Shown here in pieces: positions 10,445 to 20,060 of a stretch of 43,448 nucleotides of DNA. The notes under the pieces are model-generated. The model did no database searches, was not told the DNA's origin, and saw nothing but the letters and a program-made list of their open reading frames with translations. Every line of letters begins with the position of its first letter. Position 1 is the first letter of the stretch. The DNA is from Gnetum montanum (Eukaryota > Streptophyta > Gnetopsida > Gnetales > Gnetaceae): the NCBI GenBank assembly GCA_015680685.1, contig MNCI01010839.1:396354-439801 (forward strand). The letters are read 5' to 3'. A program made the position numbers and the translations under genes.

Positions 10445-10890
10445 CCTCCAACATAGTAGATGGTTCCAGGTGGATTTTAGAAGGTTGTGCCCATATGGTA
10501 AGAAATGAATAAAGTGTTGTATTTGTGATAGCATCTAAATTTTGGCATTTCCTAGATCCAAGACAAGGGTCTTAAGCCTTTTAGACGTTGATTCGAGCCC
10601 TCTACCCATTTACCCTTAATAGATCCATCCATCATGAATTTTAAAATGCCTTGATTTTCCCCAAGCAATAATATCTTAACCAGGACACTTGTCGCTTCAG
10701 CAGACAAGTGTGACCACATTATTAAGCTAAAGTGGCAAAGTAGGAATTCCAAGAATTCTTGTGCCCCCTCTCAGAACTAGACTACTTGGTCCCCTACTCA
10801 TGCATGTGCTGTAGGGACATTGGTCATGGGGGCACTTATACAGCACAAGATCCCTACAAGCTCAACCACAATGAGAATCAGTTTCAACAT
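10445..10890 (-). pseudogene. Antisense gene, exon 2: NIF/FCP1-like HAD phosphatase domain (element 1)
   Basis: The order of motifs fits plant NLI-interacting-factor (NIF) proteins of the HAD superfamily. First, LKLILIVVELVGILCCIS stands where KLLLVLDLNGxL is expected. Next, EGAQEFLEFLLCHFSLIMWS stands for the RPGxxEFLxFCxxxFxVxxWSS block. After a Lys/Gly-rich middle, YNTLFISYHMGTT and NPPGTIYY stand for NTLLxDDSPYK and NPPxTAIFP. The nucleophile Asp reads Glu, the second acidic/Asn position reads Val, and the DDSP acids are lost, so no phosphatase activity is expected from this copy. The exon ends GGAG/GTGAGT, a good donor. Family assignment is from memory of the motif pattern only. Confidence 0.6.
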
Positions 10891-11057
10891 AACCATGCAT
10901 TGTCACAATGAAAACATCAATGCGTAATAAGGGCAATAAAACAACAAAAATAGTGGACAAACTATGCAAAAAAAATTTCAAAAAATTTTCTAAGTATCAA
11001 TTATGCTACTATAAAGTGTAACAATTTTCTATGTGAAATTTTTGGAAGTGTTCATCA

Positions 11058-11330
11058 CACTCCCATGGAGTGTAACAATTGTAGGACAAGTAGTTGAATA
11101 AAATTTTTCCCAAGTGTTCATCATGCTCCCATGGAGCATGACAGTTTGGGAATAGTCTACAGAGTGAAATTTTTCAAACTGCACATACTCCCATGCAGCA
11201 TAGCAACTATACCTCCCATGTAGCATAGCAATTGTACATACCCCCATGCAACGTAGCAACTGTACATAACTACGGAAAATTTGACAAAAAATGTACAAAG
11301 TTGTAGTTACACTCCTAGGGAGCATAGCAA
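11058..11330. repeat. Series of CTCCCATGGAG-type hairpins
   Basis: At least six short inverted repeats occur about 30-130 bases apart. Perfect examples are CACTCC-CAT-GGAGTG at 11058-11072 and CATGCTCC-CAT-GGAGCATG at 11122-11140. Weaker relatives are near 11185, 11213, 11242 and 11311. Arms differ between units but stay complementary in the best ones, and each is followed by an A/C-rich AACAATTG-like tail. The series lies upstream of antisense exon 2, in its putative intron 1. Confidence 0.75.
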
Positions 11331-11925
11331 TAGGATGCAAAAATTTACAACTCTCTAGTTATGCTATTAGGAACACAACAGGGCCTGAAAACTGACGCAG
11401 GACACCCACGAAAACGTTTCCTCATTCTACCATGTGGAACACACAAGAAACCCCCATTACATAGCATTGAACACAAAGTGCCAAAACCCTCCCCCCACAT
11501 GCTATGCTAAATGGGATTCATGAAACCCCCATTCTATACCACCATGCAGGACACCATAGAACCCATGTCTCACCCTATTCTGCCCAGCAGTAGAGGCCTG
11601 TGACAAAACCCTTGTCATCATCGCAGAGTAGAATGTCATCAAACCTTTTCTTTAAAAAAAAGAGAAGGGGGGATGGTGCATGCACTGCTCCTAGTCGCAG
11701 TGGTGTAAGTAGACATGATGTAGTGGCCACAATGGTAGTGGTCACCATGGCACGTCTGCCATGGTAGAGGTGATAGCAATAGCAATCCCCACTTAGGGCA
11801 AATTACCCTAAAATCCCAAGATAAATGAAAAAAATAAGAAGGCAGCATAACGACTTTCCTGGTAGACGGTGCCTCTTAATTCTCCTCAATGCATGCCCTA
11901 GGAAGACATTGTAGGGTGTGCTCAC

Positions 11926-11977
11926 CTTCATCCACATTAGCAAGGCCCAAGTATCTATTCTCACTTCTACATGCCAT
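11926..11977 (-). pseudogene. Possible first exon of the antisense gene (element 1)
   Basis: Downstream of the minus-strand TATA box, an ATG at 11977 opens MACRSENRYLGLANVDE, ending GAAG/GTGAGC, a standard donor. The same frame is open further upstream. There is no counterpart in element 2, so this is a candidate only. Confidence 0.3.
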
Positions 11978-12086
11978 TGTCTCATTTTCAAGCTTTGGCT
12001 TGTTGGTTATCACGCTCTGTAAATGTTGTGCTCTACTTTGGACTACGCTACGCTCTATATTATTAGCTCTAATGGTGAAAATGATA

Positions 12087-12115
12087 GGTTTACCATTGGT
12101 AAACCCCTATTTATA
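12087..12115 (-). promoter_or_regulatory. TATA box and palindrome for the antisense gene (element 1)
   Basis: On the minus strand, TATAAATAGGGG (12115-12104) is a near-ideal plant TATA box. It abuts a perfect palindrome, GGTTTACC-ATT-GGTAAACC, at 12087-12105. The start of transcription would fall near 12075-12085, heading towards the antisense exons. Confidence 0.55.
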
Positions 12116-12366
12116 CCCTCCAAGATTACATAAAATCTCACTTTTCCAAGATGTCCCACATCCCGCGCGTAACGCAAGACACTCTATGTCTTACACGTAA
12201 CATGAAACATCCCATGTCCCATGCAGTGTAACACACAAAAAAATAATAATTTTTCTAACTTTATTTTTTATATTTTTACATTTTGAAAAGTTTTATATTT
12301 TTTTTTGGCCTATCCAATGAACATTTAGTTCAACCCCACACTCCAAACCTTTCAAGTTTGGTTTAA

Positions 12367-12490
12367 GCTTTACACTTTATGCATAGTCATAGTCTGCTAA
12401 GACCTTAAACTGAAAATTATAAATACTACTTTATACTTTACACATAGTTATGGTCTGCTAAGACCTTAAACTAGCAATTTTGAGATACTA
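12367..12490. repeat. Two 61-63-bp repeats with GACCTTAAACT core before RT (element 1)
   Basis: Two direct copies, about 12367-12427 and 12428-12490, share CTTTA...CATAGT and TGGTCTGCTAAGACCTTAAA. They end shortly before the start of the RT block and carry the same core as the repeats after protease and after integrase. Confidence 0.7.
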
Positions 12491-12915
12491 CATAGTTACT
12501 TTTTATAGCATTATTTTCCTCATTTTGTGCACCTTGCTTCATTTTTCTTTATTAGATAGGTAACACTTACATTTTTCTAGTATCATTTTGGAAAATGAGC
12601 ATACATGAGAATCTTCATTCACCTCTAACCTTGACTAGACCCCATGGAAAACTCATGAGATGCATGAACACAGAGCTTTTGGACTTTGAACTGCCTCCTT
12701 GTGACACCAATGTAGCATTCTAAGAAACATCACTAGATTGGCCAAAAAATCTAGTTCAAGCCTTACATTTAGAAGCCAATGATGTAACTGAGGATCCACT
12801 CATAGAAATCCCCATAACAACATGTAAAGGTGAGGTGAGGACATTGAAGCTTAACTCTTTACTAGAGCCACAAATTTAGCAGAGTATCTCTAGAGTCCTC
12901 AATGACAATGTCAAG

Positions 12916-13735
12916 GTGTTCACATGGTCTTATGAAGATATGCCAGGCTTAAACCTATACATAATACAAAACAACATTATTTTAGATCCATGTGTTAAGC
13001 CAGTTAAACAAAAACTTTGTAAATTGAAGCTAGAGATTGCATTGATCGTTCATGATGAAATCACTAAACTCTACCAAGCTGGGTTCATCTGGACAATCGA
13101 TTATGCAGATTTTGTATCAAACATCATGGTTGTCCCCAAGAAAATTGGGGGTATATTCATTTGCATAGACTTTTGAGATTTAAACAAGGCAACCATCAAA
13201 TCTGATTTTCCATTGTCGAGTATTGACCAACTTGTCGATACTATAGTTGGTCATGCCTTGTTATCCTTCATAGATGGGTTCTCAGGGTACAACCAAATTC
13301 GCATAAACCCAAAACACCAACTTACTACTACTTTCATGACCTTTTGGGGGACATTTTGTTATACAATTATGCCCTTTGGACTAAAAATACTGGAGCAACA
13401 TACCAACATGTGATGACCTATATTTTTAGTGACTATCTTCTAGAATGAATAAATGACTACATTGATGATATAGCGGTTAATTCCAAGAAGGATTCAGACC
13501 ATGAAAATGACTTGAACCTTGTCCTTCAATGTTGCTGTATGCATGACCTTCACCTTAATCCCAAAAAGTATGTCTTCGGTGTCCAAACTAGTTGCATGTT
13601 AGGCTTTTTAGTATCAGAAACAAGAATACACATAGATCCCAATAAGGTCAAGGCTATTATTAACTTAGCATCACTAGCAAACCTTAAGGGGCTACGTGGG
13701 TTGCAAGATAGAATATAATTTATACATAGATTTAT
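12916..13735 (+). pseudogene. Reverse transcriptase domain, element 1
   Basis: Motifs in order: HDEITKLYQAGFI, NIMVVPKKIGG, a stop replacing a residue in IDF-DLNKAT (TGA 13174-13176), LSFIDGFSGYNQI (13261-13299), FCYTIMPFGLK, then a frameshift near 13390 into ATYQHVMTYIFSDYL. The active site YIDDI is intact at 13458-13472. LHLNPKKYVFGV and NLKGLRGLQDRI close the thumb region. The catalytic residues survive although the frame does not. Confidence 0.88.
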
Positions 13736-13742
13736 TACCAAG

Positions 13743-14135
13743 TTGACTGATAAATTACATCCAATGCAACACCTACTCAAAAAAGGAGTCAACTTCAAGT
13801 GGACAAATCAATGCCAAGAAGCATTCAACAACCTAAAAATGGAGTTCGTTCATCTTCCAACCATCTACCCTCCACAAAGAGACAAGTCTTTCTACATCTA
13901 CCTCATAACCTTAGACATGTCCATTGCTTCTCTAGTTTGTTAAAAGAGAGACGATGGCTTTGAAATTCATGTTTACTACCTAAGTCATGTGCTAATAGCT
14001 CACAAGGTAAAATACAATGATGTGGAAAAAAATTGTCTCACCTTAGTCTTTGCACTTAAGAAATGGAGACACTACCTCTTCTGTAGTTAGGTTAACATCA
14101 TTTGCAAAACATATGTAGGGCCATTACAACCAACA
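13743..14135 (+). pseudogene. RT-linked RNase H region, element 1
   Basis: The connection segment (LLKKGVNFKWTNQCQEAF) is followed by DMSIASLV and a remnant of the usual RNase H block, YLSHVLIAHKVKYNDVEKNC then LTLVFALKKWRHYL. In Tat elements this first RNase H is generally degenerate and a second one follows, as here. Confidence 0.7.
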
Positions 14136-14334
14136 TATATGAAAGTAGCAGAATAGCCAAGTGAAAAGAAATAACCACAGAGTTTGACCTACATTACATA
14201 ATGTAGTCATCCACAAAGGGTCAAACAATAGCCACGCAACTCACAACTTCACTTGTAGATAATTAGGCAACAATAGATCTAGAATTCCCAGACGAGCATG
14301 TTAGCAGTATAAGTCCAATACCTCCAAACTTCAA

Positions 14335-14745
14335 GCCCATTTTACACTTTGACGGTGGTTCAACCACGCAAGGTGGTAGTGTTGCTACTATTATCACATT
14401 TCCCTCTAGATAAATCCAACCTTTTATGTACCACTTACATTTCTTTGTATAAATAACGTAGCAGAATACGAATGTCTCCTTAGAGGCATCCTAGTAGCTC
14501 AAGAGTTAGGCATTAAAAATATAGCAATTCGAGGCGATTCATAACTGGTCATTAACCAAGTCATAGAAGTTTACACCTATAAAGCACAACACTTGCAACC
14601 TTACTATGATCTAGTGAAACACTTATTGAAATAATTTGCAACCTTATATGTTCAACACATTTCCCACAACAAAAATGCTATAGTCGACGCACTAGCCACT
14701 TTAGCTTTAAGTGTATCACCAAATATGTTTTCTACTTTGCCTGCT
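14335..14745 (+). pseudogene. Second, archaeal-type RNase H (aRNH), element 1
   Basis: LHFDGGSTTQGGSVATIITF is in one frame; AEYECLLRGILVAQELG, RGDS(stop)LVINQVIEVYT, LQPYYDLVK and VDALATLAL follow in another. The acidic residues expected for catalysis (FDGG, AEYE, GDS, VDA) are all visible. A domain of this type after the first RNase H marks the Tat/Ogre lineage. One frameshift and two or three stops disable it. Confidence 0.82.
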
Positions 14746-15004
14746 ACAATAGTGGATTGTAGTAAGCCTATCATTCACACAACAAATATTGCATCCATAA
14801 GTACACCTCATGCCCAAGAGTGGTATGATGACATCAAATCATACCTTCAACATGGTGAGCCTCCACAAAACCTAACATCTGCCCAAAAAGATGCAATGAA
14901 GCACAAACGATCGTGGACTAAGTCCATGATGGACTATGTGGAGGGCATATAGCTCCTAGGGTAATGGTGGTAAAAATTAATATGTTTAGGCTACTACTAG
15001 CCTT

Positions 15005-15968
15005 ATATGAAGTGTGATTGTATTTCCAAGATTAGAACATGTGACTTATGTCAACAGCATGGGAATCTAATGCATGCATCACCTACTGAATTGCATACTA
15101 CGCAAATCACGTGGTCATTTCAATGATGCAAATTAGACATCATAGGACCTATAACACCTAAATCTTTCACAATACATAGCTTCATTATTACTGCAACTGA
15201 GTACTTCACAAAGTGGGTAGAAGCTACTCCACTTAGGAAGACAACATCTCAATAGGTTTACAAGTTCATTCTAGACAATATAGTGACCCAATTTGGTCTT
15301 CCTATGACTATAGTCATAGATAATGGGCCACAATTTTGTAGTGTAGAAACTAAAGCCTTTTGTGAAAACTTCGGCATCAAACACTCCTTTTCATCACCGT
15401 ACTACCCTCAAGCAAACAACCAAGTGAAGGCCACAAATAAGGTCATCGTCAATCTTCTAAAGAAGATGCTTAGCAATACCAAGCAACAATGGCATGAGTA
15501 GCTAGTCTATGCACTTTGGTTCTACCACACAACATGCAAAACTACAATAGGTAAAACATCATATAGTCTTGTCTATGGATCTGAAGTGATGTTTCCTTTG
15601 AATTGTAAGTCCCGTCAGTTCACATTATCCTCTCAAACATCAGGGATGAGGCTCAGAGCAACGAGTCAAGAATCATTGATCTTGACTCTACAAAGGAAGA
15701 GCACATCTAAACTCTTAATTGCATCGAATGGTAGTAAGACAAACAATGGTAAAAGCACCACCACAATTTGCACCAACACCTGATCAAGAAAGGGAACCTA
15801 GTCCTCAAAGCTGTTTGCAAACCTGTGAACAAGTTCTTAGCTAACTGGGAAGGGCCTTTCTTGGTTACCAAGGCATATGAAAATGGAGCCTTCAAGATTG
15901 CTAATTTAGATGGTAACAAGTTTGCTAATCCTATCAATCACTTGTACCTAAAGTCATATTACACTTAA
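15005..15968 (+). pseudogene. Integrase, element 1 (catalytic Glu changed)
   Basis: The zinc-binding end is reduced to CDLCQQHGN (15040-15066). In the catalytic core the first Asp is in LDIIGP (15136-15138) and the second in IDNGPQF (15319-15321). The Glu expected in Q-V-E-A is Lys (QVKATNK, codon 15427-15429), so the DDE triad is broken. The piece 15283-15501 is open. The C-terminal part, NWEGPFLVTKAYENGAFKI and NPINHLYLKSYY, ends at the stop near 15968 with no chromodomain, as expected outside the chromoviruses. Confidence 0.85.
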
Positions 15969-16008
15969 CATGTAGTATCGCATTGACAACAAAAGCAAGG
16001 TAAATATA

Positions 16009-16284
16009 ATGTCCACTACAATGTTAAACTAGCACAGAACATCCACTATGACATTAAACTAGCACAAAACATTTCTTACAATGTTAAACTAGCACAGACT
16101 ATCTGCTATGACATTAACCTAGCACAGAATGTCCTTGGGCTATGACATGAAATTGGCACCCACAGCATAGTCTGCTATGACCTTAAACTAGCATGGCATG
16201 GTTCGCTTAGACCTTAAAATAGGAACATGGTCTGCTAGGACCTTAAAATAGCATAGCCAATGGTCTACTAGGACCTAAAACTGG
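16009..16284. repeat. About 30-bp tandem repeat after integrase (element 1)
   Basis: Around nine degenerate units of the form CTATGACATTAAACTAGCAC, drifting to GCTAGGACCTTAAAATAGCA downstream. Same core as the repeats before RT and after protease. Confidence 0.75.
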
Positions 16285-17776
16285 GTTCACAATTCAACAT
16301 CTATAGTCCAACATACATGATTCTGCGAACAAATGAGCAACAATATGTTCAATCTTCCATTGCCTTCCCACGCCTCTCAAGCAGGATGGGGTGGAATGTT
16401 GCAGTTCCAGAATGAAGTTCACATTCTAAGGAAAAAATCCTCTATGAAATTTGCAATGTCACCATCCCTGGCATCTTGTTGATCTTCTAGAGATGTTGTT
16501 TGGAATCTTGCTAACCTTCCAAAGCTGCTGCCACCACCACCACTGATCTTGGTTGTAGCTCTCATCATTAGCAACTCCTACTAGAGTCCCAGTAGTACTG
16601 TGGCCCAGCCACAGTGCTACCTCCTCTAACCTTTTCCATTGTCAAATTTTGGAAGAGCATTTGGTAGCATGGCTCTTCACCCTATAGCTAAATTTCCTAG
16701 CTCCTGTCTTTGGTGAGAACTCTTGAGCACCTACATCACCATTGCTCCTAGCCTCTTGAGTGCTCACTCCTAGTGTGAATGCTAGAGCTTTCCAACCTAC
16801 CATTGTCGATGCCTACACTGGCCTTCCTGCTTTGAACAGTGCATGCACTGTACATAGGACTTGTAACCCTCATAGTATCCCAGGCAAGTAGGACTTAACC
16901 CTCATTTCACATGATGGTTGTTTTTCTTGTTTTTTCTATGCTACATTTGTAGAATATAGCTTAGATGGTGTTGTTCAAGAATGTGTTTCATCATGAGAGC
17001 CAAATGCTACATTGTTCCACTTTGGCTTGCCTAGCTACTTGAGAGTGCATACCGCAATATCCCCTCAATTAACCTAACCTCTACCTCTTGCTTTTGCAAT
17101 TTTCCACATTCCTTGCAAGCTTCTCTAATGCATATCAAACCCTTTCCAATACTTAGCTGCTAAACCCATGACATATGTAACACAACTCGTCCCATGGAAA
17201 TCCTTTGTAGGCTAGTCAAAGCCCCATACAGATGTAAAACAACTCATCCTGGGGAGGAAACACCTACCCTACAACTATGATGCGATTGCCCTTAAGCAAA
17301 TACAAGCATGCAATTTTCCTAGTAATGCAAAAAAAAAGAGAAAAAAATAAAAATAAAAAAAAAGAAAATGGGACTAGCTAAATGCCCAAGTCAAAAGGAA
17401 CAATTCCATCTTGCAACTAGTCTAGCCTTGGATTGATCATCTCATAAGCACTTCAATGAGAGGTCAAAATCCAAAAAGACAGGACACCTCTGCATGCTAA
17501 CTCCCTCATAAGCACTCCAACGAAGGATCATACTATGGCAACAAGATATTATGGCATTACATCCCATAGTTATCCTTTCCATTCATTGCCCCTTGACCCA
17601 TCTCCTTGAACCTATCCCCTATTCCCTACCATAATACCATACTTCATTTCCTGGGCACTCTCAAGCATAGCAAAGTGTCATCTAAGTGAGCATTGATGAA
17701 TGGTGTTGGTGTCATGTTCACCGTGGTGTTTTGTATTCTTTGTCAACATCTCTCAATTCAATCCTCCAAATGTTGA
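16285..17776. other. 3' non-coding region of element 1
   Basis: No coding capacity is convincing. It holds a hairpin (AGTACTGTGGC-CCA-GCCACAGTGCT, 16594-16618, one mismatch) and two spaced units with a GTAACACAACTC-like core (17164-17265). It also holds a purine-rich A tract (17329-17369) and a T-rich stretch (GTGTTTTGTATTCTTTGTC) just before the polypurine tract. That last stretch is also in element 2, as the usual pyrimidine-rich lead-in. Confidence 0.55.
17164..17265. repeat. Two stem-loop units with conserved loop (element 1)
   Basis: Unit 1 has CCATG...CATGG (17166-17170 and 17193-17197) and unit 2 CCCCA...TGGGG (17222-17226 and 17250-17254). Both enclose GTAAcACAACTC-type sequence. Element 2 has three such units at 37617-37733. 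Confidence 0.6.
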
Positions 17777-17790
17777 CAAAGAGGGACCAG
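17777..17790 (+). other. Polypurine tract, element 1
   Basis: ACAAAGAGGGACCAG directly precedes the LTR start TGAAACACCA. Element 2 has ACAAAGAGGGGACAA at the same place. It primes plus-strand DNA synthesis. Confidence 0.8.
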
Positions 17791-18814
17791 TGAAACACCA
17801 CTAATTTTGGGCTCTTGCAACTCAACAGCAAACTTGTCTAAGTGTCAAAACTTGGGCAAAGTTTTTTTTTAAGTCTGGCATCACGCTACATAGTGTAGAT
17901 AGCATAGCACACTAGAAATCTTGATGTTTGCAAAATTTTCTAAGTCTACTTGCTATGCTCCCCAGCACAGCCAGCATAGCACATGTTTCCAAGGCCAATT
18001 TGCACAATTGTCAAGTCAGAAGTGGTCAAAAGGGCACTAAGGATGGACTAGACAGTTTGGCAAATTTTCTATCTCCCATGCCATCAAACTTGCTACATTC
18101 TTTAGTTTGCCTAGCTTGACACATGTCTCAGTAGCTAGTCCACCCAAGTGCTAGGCTAGGAGTTGTCAAAGATGCTTAGGATGGATGAAACAATTTGGAA
18201 AATTTTCTATCTTTCGGGCTTATTATGATTTGCTACGCTGCACAACGTAGACAGCGTAGCATAGGTTTCAAGTCTCAAATTTTTCTAGGTTTTGGACCAG
18301 ACATGGAAGGTACATTTGGCAATTTTTTGACTTCCAAGGCTACCTAACCTGCTTCTTCCTTGGAGTGTGATCAGTGTGCCATGGATAAACATGGCAAGTT
18401 TTGTCAAAATTCATTCAAAAATTGATGTTATGCTTTACTACGCTACACAACATAGACAGTGTAACAGATATTCCAAGGTCAAAAATTTTCTAAGTATGGA
18501 ACAAAAATTTTTCAAGCCATTTTGACATGGCAGATGCATTTTCTGGTTACTAAATTTTCCTGTACTGCCTCATCCTTAAAGCATAGTTAGGATGCCATGA
18601 AGAAACCTTGTGAATTTTGCCAAAATTCATCCGAAAATGATTGCTACGCTGCACATCATAGCCAACATGATGGGTTTTCAATTCCAAGTGTGAAACAAGG
18701 AGGTATTAGGCTATTCTAACATGGAAGATGCATTTTCTAGTTGCTAAAATTGCTTGTCTTGCTAAATCTAAGAGTGGAAATTTCAATTTTAACAATATTC
18801 ATTGGAAAGTGGGT

Positions 18815-18853
18815 GCTACGCTCTACTACGCTATGTAGCGTAGATAGCGTAGC
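18815..18853. repeat. Strong LTR hairpin (TACGCT/AGCGTA)
   Basis: The arms GCTACGCTCTACTACGCTA and TAGCGTAGATAGCGTAGC pair almost completely around a TG loop. It is the best preserved of the LTR palindromes. The 5' copy (1388-1427) has decayed by C-to-T type changes. Confidence 0.8.
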
Positions 18854-19365
18854 ATGCCAAATCCACAAAATTTTTCTAAGTATTCATGCTACACTTCATC
18901 ACACTAGGCAACATAGATAGCGTAACACTTGCAAAACCCCTTCAAATACCTCCAAAAGCTTCCAGAACTTAGCATCAACCTTCATATCAACTCTAGCATC
19001 TCTCCAATGGCCAAGATCAGCAATTTTCTTTATTCTTGCACCCCCTATTGATCCCCAAAGTTCTCCCTATGCTTGACCCTACTTGGAAGAGGAGGAAAGA
19101 TGTATTCCCAGAGCCTAGGCTCCAAGTTGCATTTGTTTTGGGCATTTTTGTACGTACATGGTAGTCCTTTAGAGTTTGGCATTGTGGTTTGGGCAATATA
19201 GTTATAGTTTGGCAAATTTTTAGTCCCTGTTCCTATCCTGTAGAGCATAGCATCATTGAGCTTAACACTTTGAGCGTAGCACATCAGTGTGACACATTCA
19301 CATTCATGCTATGTAGGACCCAGGACACATGGCATCCAATCCACATCTCCTATCAACCCTAGCTC

Positions 19366-19373
19366 TATAAATA
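19366..19373 (+). promoter_or_regulatory. LTR TATA box, element 1 (3' copy)
   Basis: TATAAATA in CTCTATAAATACC, matching 1937-1946 in the 5' LTR. Confidence 0.6.
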
Positions 19374-20055
19374 CCCTAGTAATTGGCATTCTAAGGGTTG
19401 GCTTCTATAGTTTGCTTTGGCAGAAGATTGGCAAGCAAAAGATTGATGAGCAGCAAATCTCAGCATTAGAGCATTCCTAACATCTACCTCACTTCCACAC
19501 TTGAGTGTAACACCTACACCCTACACTTGCACAACTTGACAAATGTTAATCCAATAAGCTTCATCTCCTTTGCATCTATCAGCAACATTTCTACAACATC
19601 CTAGTAACTGTGACCAGACTACCTCGCTACCCCGCTATGCCTATCTAATACTACGTACTGGTTATACACATCATTTAATCAAAAGTCATGTTCAATAATC
19701 TTGGGGTGGTGCATTTCCTCATCTAAACTCTCATTTTTTTCCTACAGCACATAGTTCAAATTGTTAGCATACTTCTTTATTTCTATTATCAATATGCATT
19801 AAGACACCCACGTTGATACACTCCCATCATTATGGATGTTACACTCCTATTTGTCTTGACTCATGCATGTGACACTCTAAAAACATTATTCGCAAATGGT
19901 TATTAGACACCACGTAAGTTCCTATATGATTAACTAGACCATTCAAGGCACCCCATTTCCATTTTCTCCAACACAACCCTCCCACGGACTTAGGGTTACA
20001 CTATACACCTGATGACCTCTCGATGTTCTAGCCACCGACATTTTCAAATGCTACA

Positions 20056-20060
20056 CTAGT
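20056..20060. other. Probable target-site copy (3' side) of element 1
   Basis: CTAGT lies between the end of element 1 and the point where element 2's LTR resumes. The partner copy on the left is lost with the truncated 5' LTR, so this cannot be confirmed. Confidence 0.4.

Larger units (their letters stand above)
7546..12085 (-). pseudogene. Antisense multi-exon gene in the PR-RT insert of element 1
   Basis: This gene runs against the element between protease and RT. I assign exons at 10890-10445 (NIF-like domain), 10361-10095, 9976-9015, 8925-about 8690, 8607-7706 and 7607-7546, with a TATA box at 12115-12104 and a possible first exon near 11977-11926. Every one of these apart from the first exon has a counterpart in the same order and on the same strand in element 2. 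Splice-like borders recur: GTGAGT after 10445, TTGCTAG before 10361, TCTCAG before 9976, GTAAGT after 9015, CCCTAG before 8925 and GCTAG before 8607. Several stops and frameshifts mean no complete protein can be made. It is best read as a cargo gene, perhaps a captured host gene. Function beyond the first domain is unknown. Confidence 0.75.
12560..15968 (+). pseudogene. pol: Pol of element 1: RT, RNase H, archaeal RNase H, integrase (broken)
   Basis: This is the coding block for copying the RNA and inserting the DNA. It opens after TTTCTTTATTAGATAG, which looks like a splice acceptor. Element 2 has a similar TTTACCTAG at the same place (33603). Because some 5.6 kb separates protease and RT, Pol would need splicing or another bypass to be made as one polyprotein, as described for Ogre. 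The frame moves 1 to 3 (near 13390), then 2 and 1 across the second RNase H, then 1 to 3 again in the integrase C-terminus, and there are many stops. The family order and length (about 1100 residues) are otherwise complete. Confidence 0.85.
1135..20055 (+). mobile_element. Element 1: degenerate Ty3/gypsy LTR retrotransposon, Tat/Ogre-like
   Basis: The order is truncated 5' LTR, primer-binding site, leader, gag, protease, insert with an antisense gene, RT, RNase H, archaeal-type RNase H, integrase, 3' non-coding region, polypurine tract and 3' LTR. A second RNase H placed after the RT-linked one and lacking a chromodomain downstream is the mark of the Tat/Ogre group within the OTA clade. Both coding blocks carry many stops and several frameshifts, so the copy is dead. 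In one ~110-base sample the LTRs differ by about 15-20% by eye, mostly transitions, which suggests great age and C-to-T decay. It lies in the remains of element 2's 5' LTR. Confidence 0.88.
17791..20055 (+). repeat. 3' LTR of element 1 (2.27 kb, complete)
   Basis: It begins TGAAACACC after the polypurine tract and ends GCTACA. The ends are TG and CA as expected, and the right end aligns with the base before the primer-binding site in the 5' copy. The U3 part holds at least seven palindromic clusters made from TACGCT/AGCGTA variants (near 17886, 17950, 18230, 18427, 18651, 18815 and 18886). Several are followed by related text (AAATTTTTCTAAGT and ACATGGAAGATGCATTTTCT), so the LTR contains an internal repeat of about 200 bases. 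Confidence 0.88.

Noticed and set aside
11889-12200. A 103-codon + strand frame just before RT.
   Set aside because: Not conserved in element 2, and opposite the antisense promoter region.
12560-15968. Endogenous pararetrovirus (caulimovirid) origin of the pol block.
   Set aside because: Integrase, LTRs, a primer-binding site and an archaeal-type second RNase H are present, which fixes it as a Ty3/gypsy Tat-type element.
17329-17369. Long A-rich tract as a retroposon poly(A) tail or a second polypurine tract.
   Set aside because: No element ends there, and the true polypurine tract lies at 17777-17790, next to the LTR.
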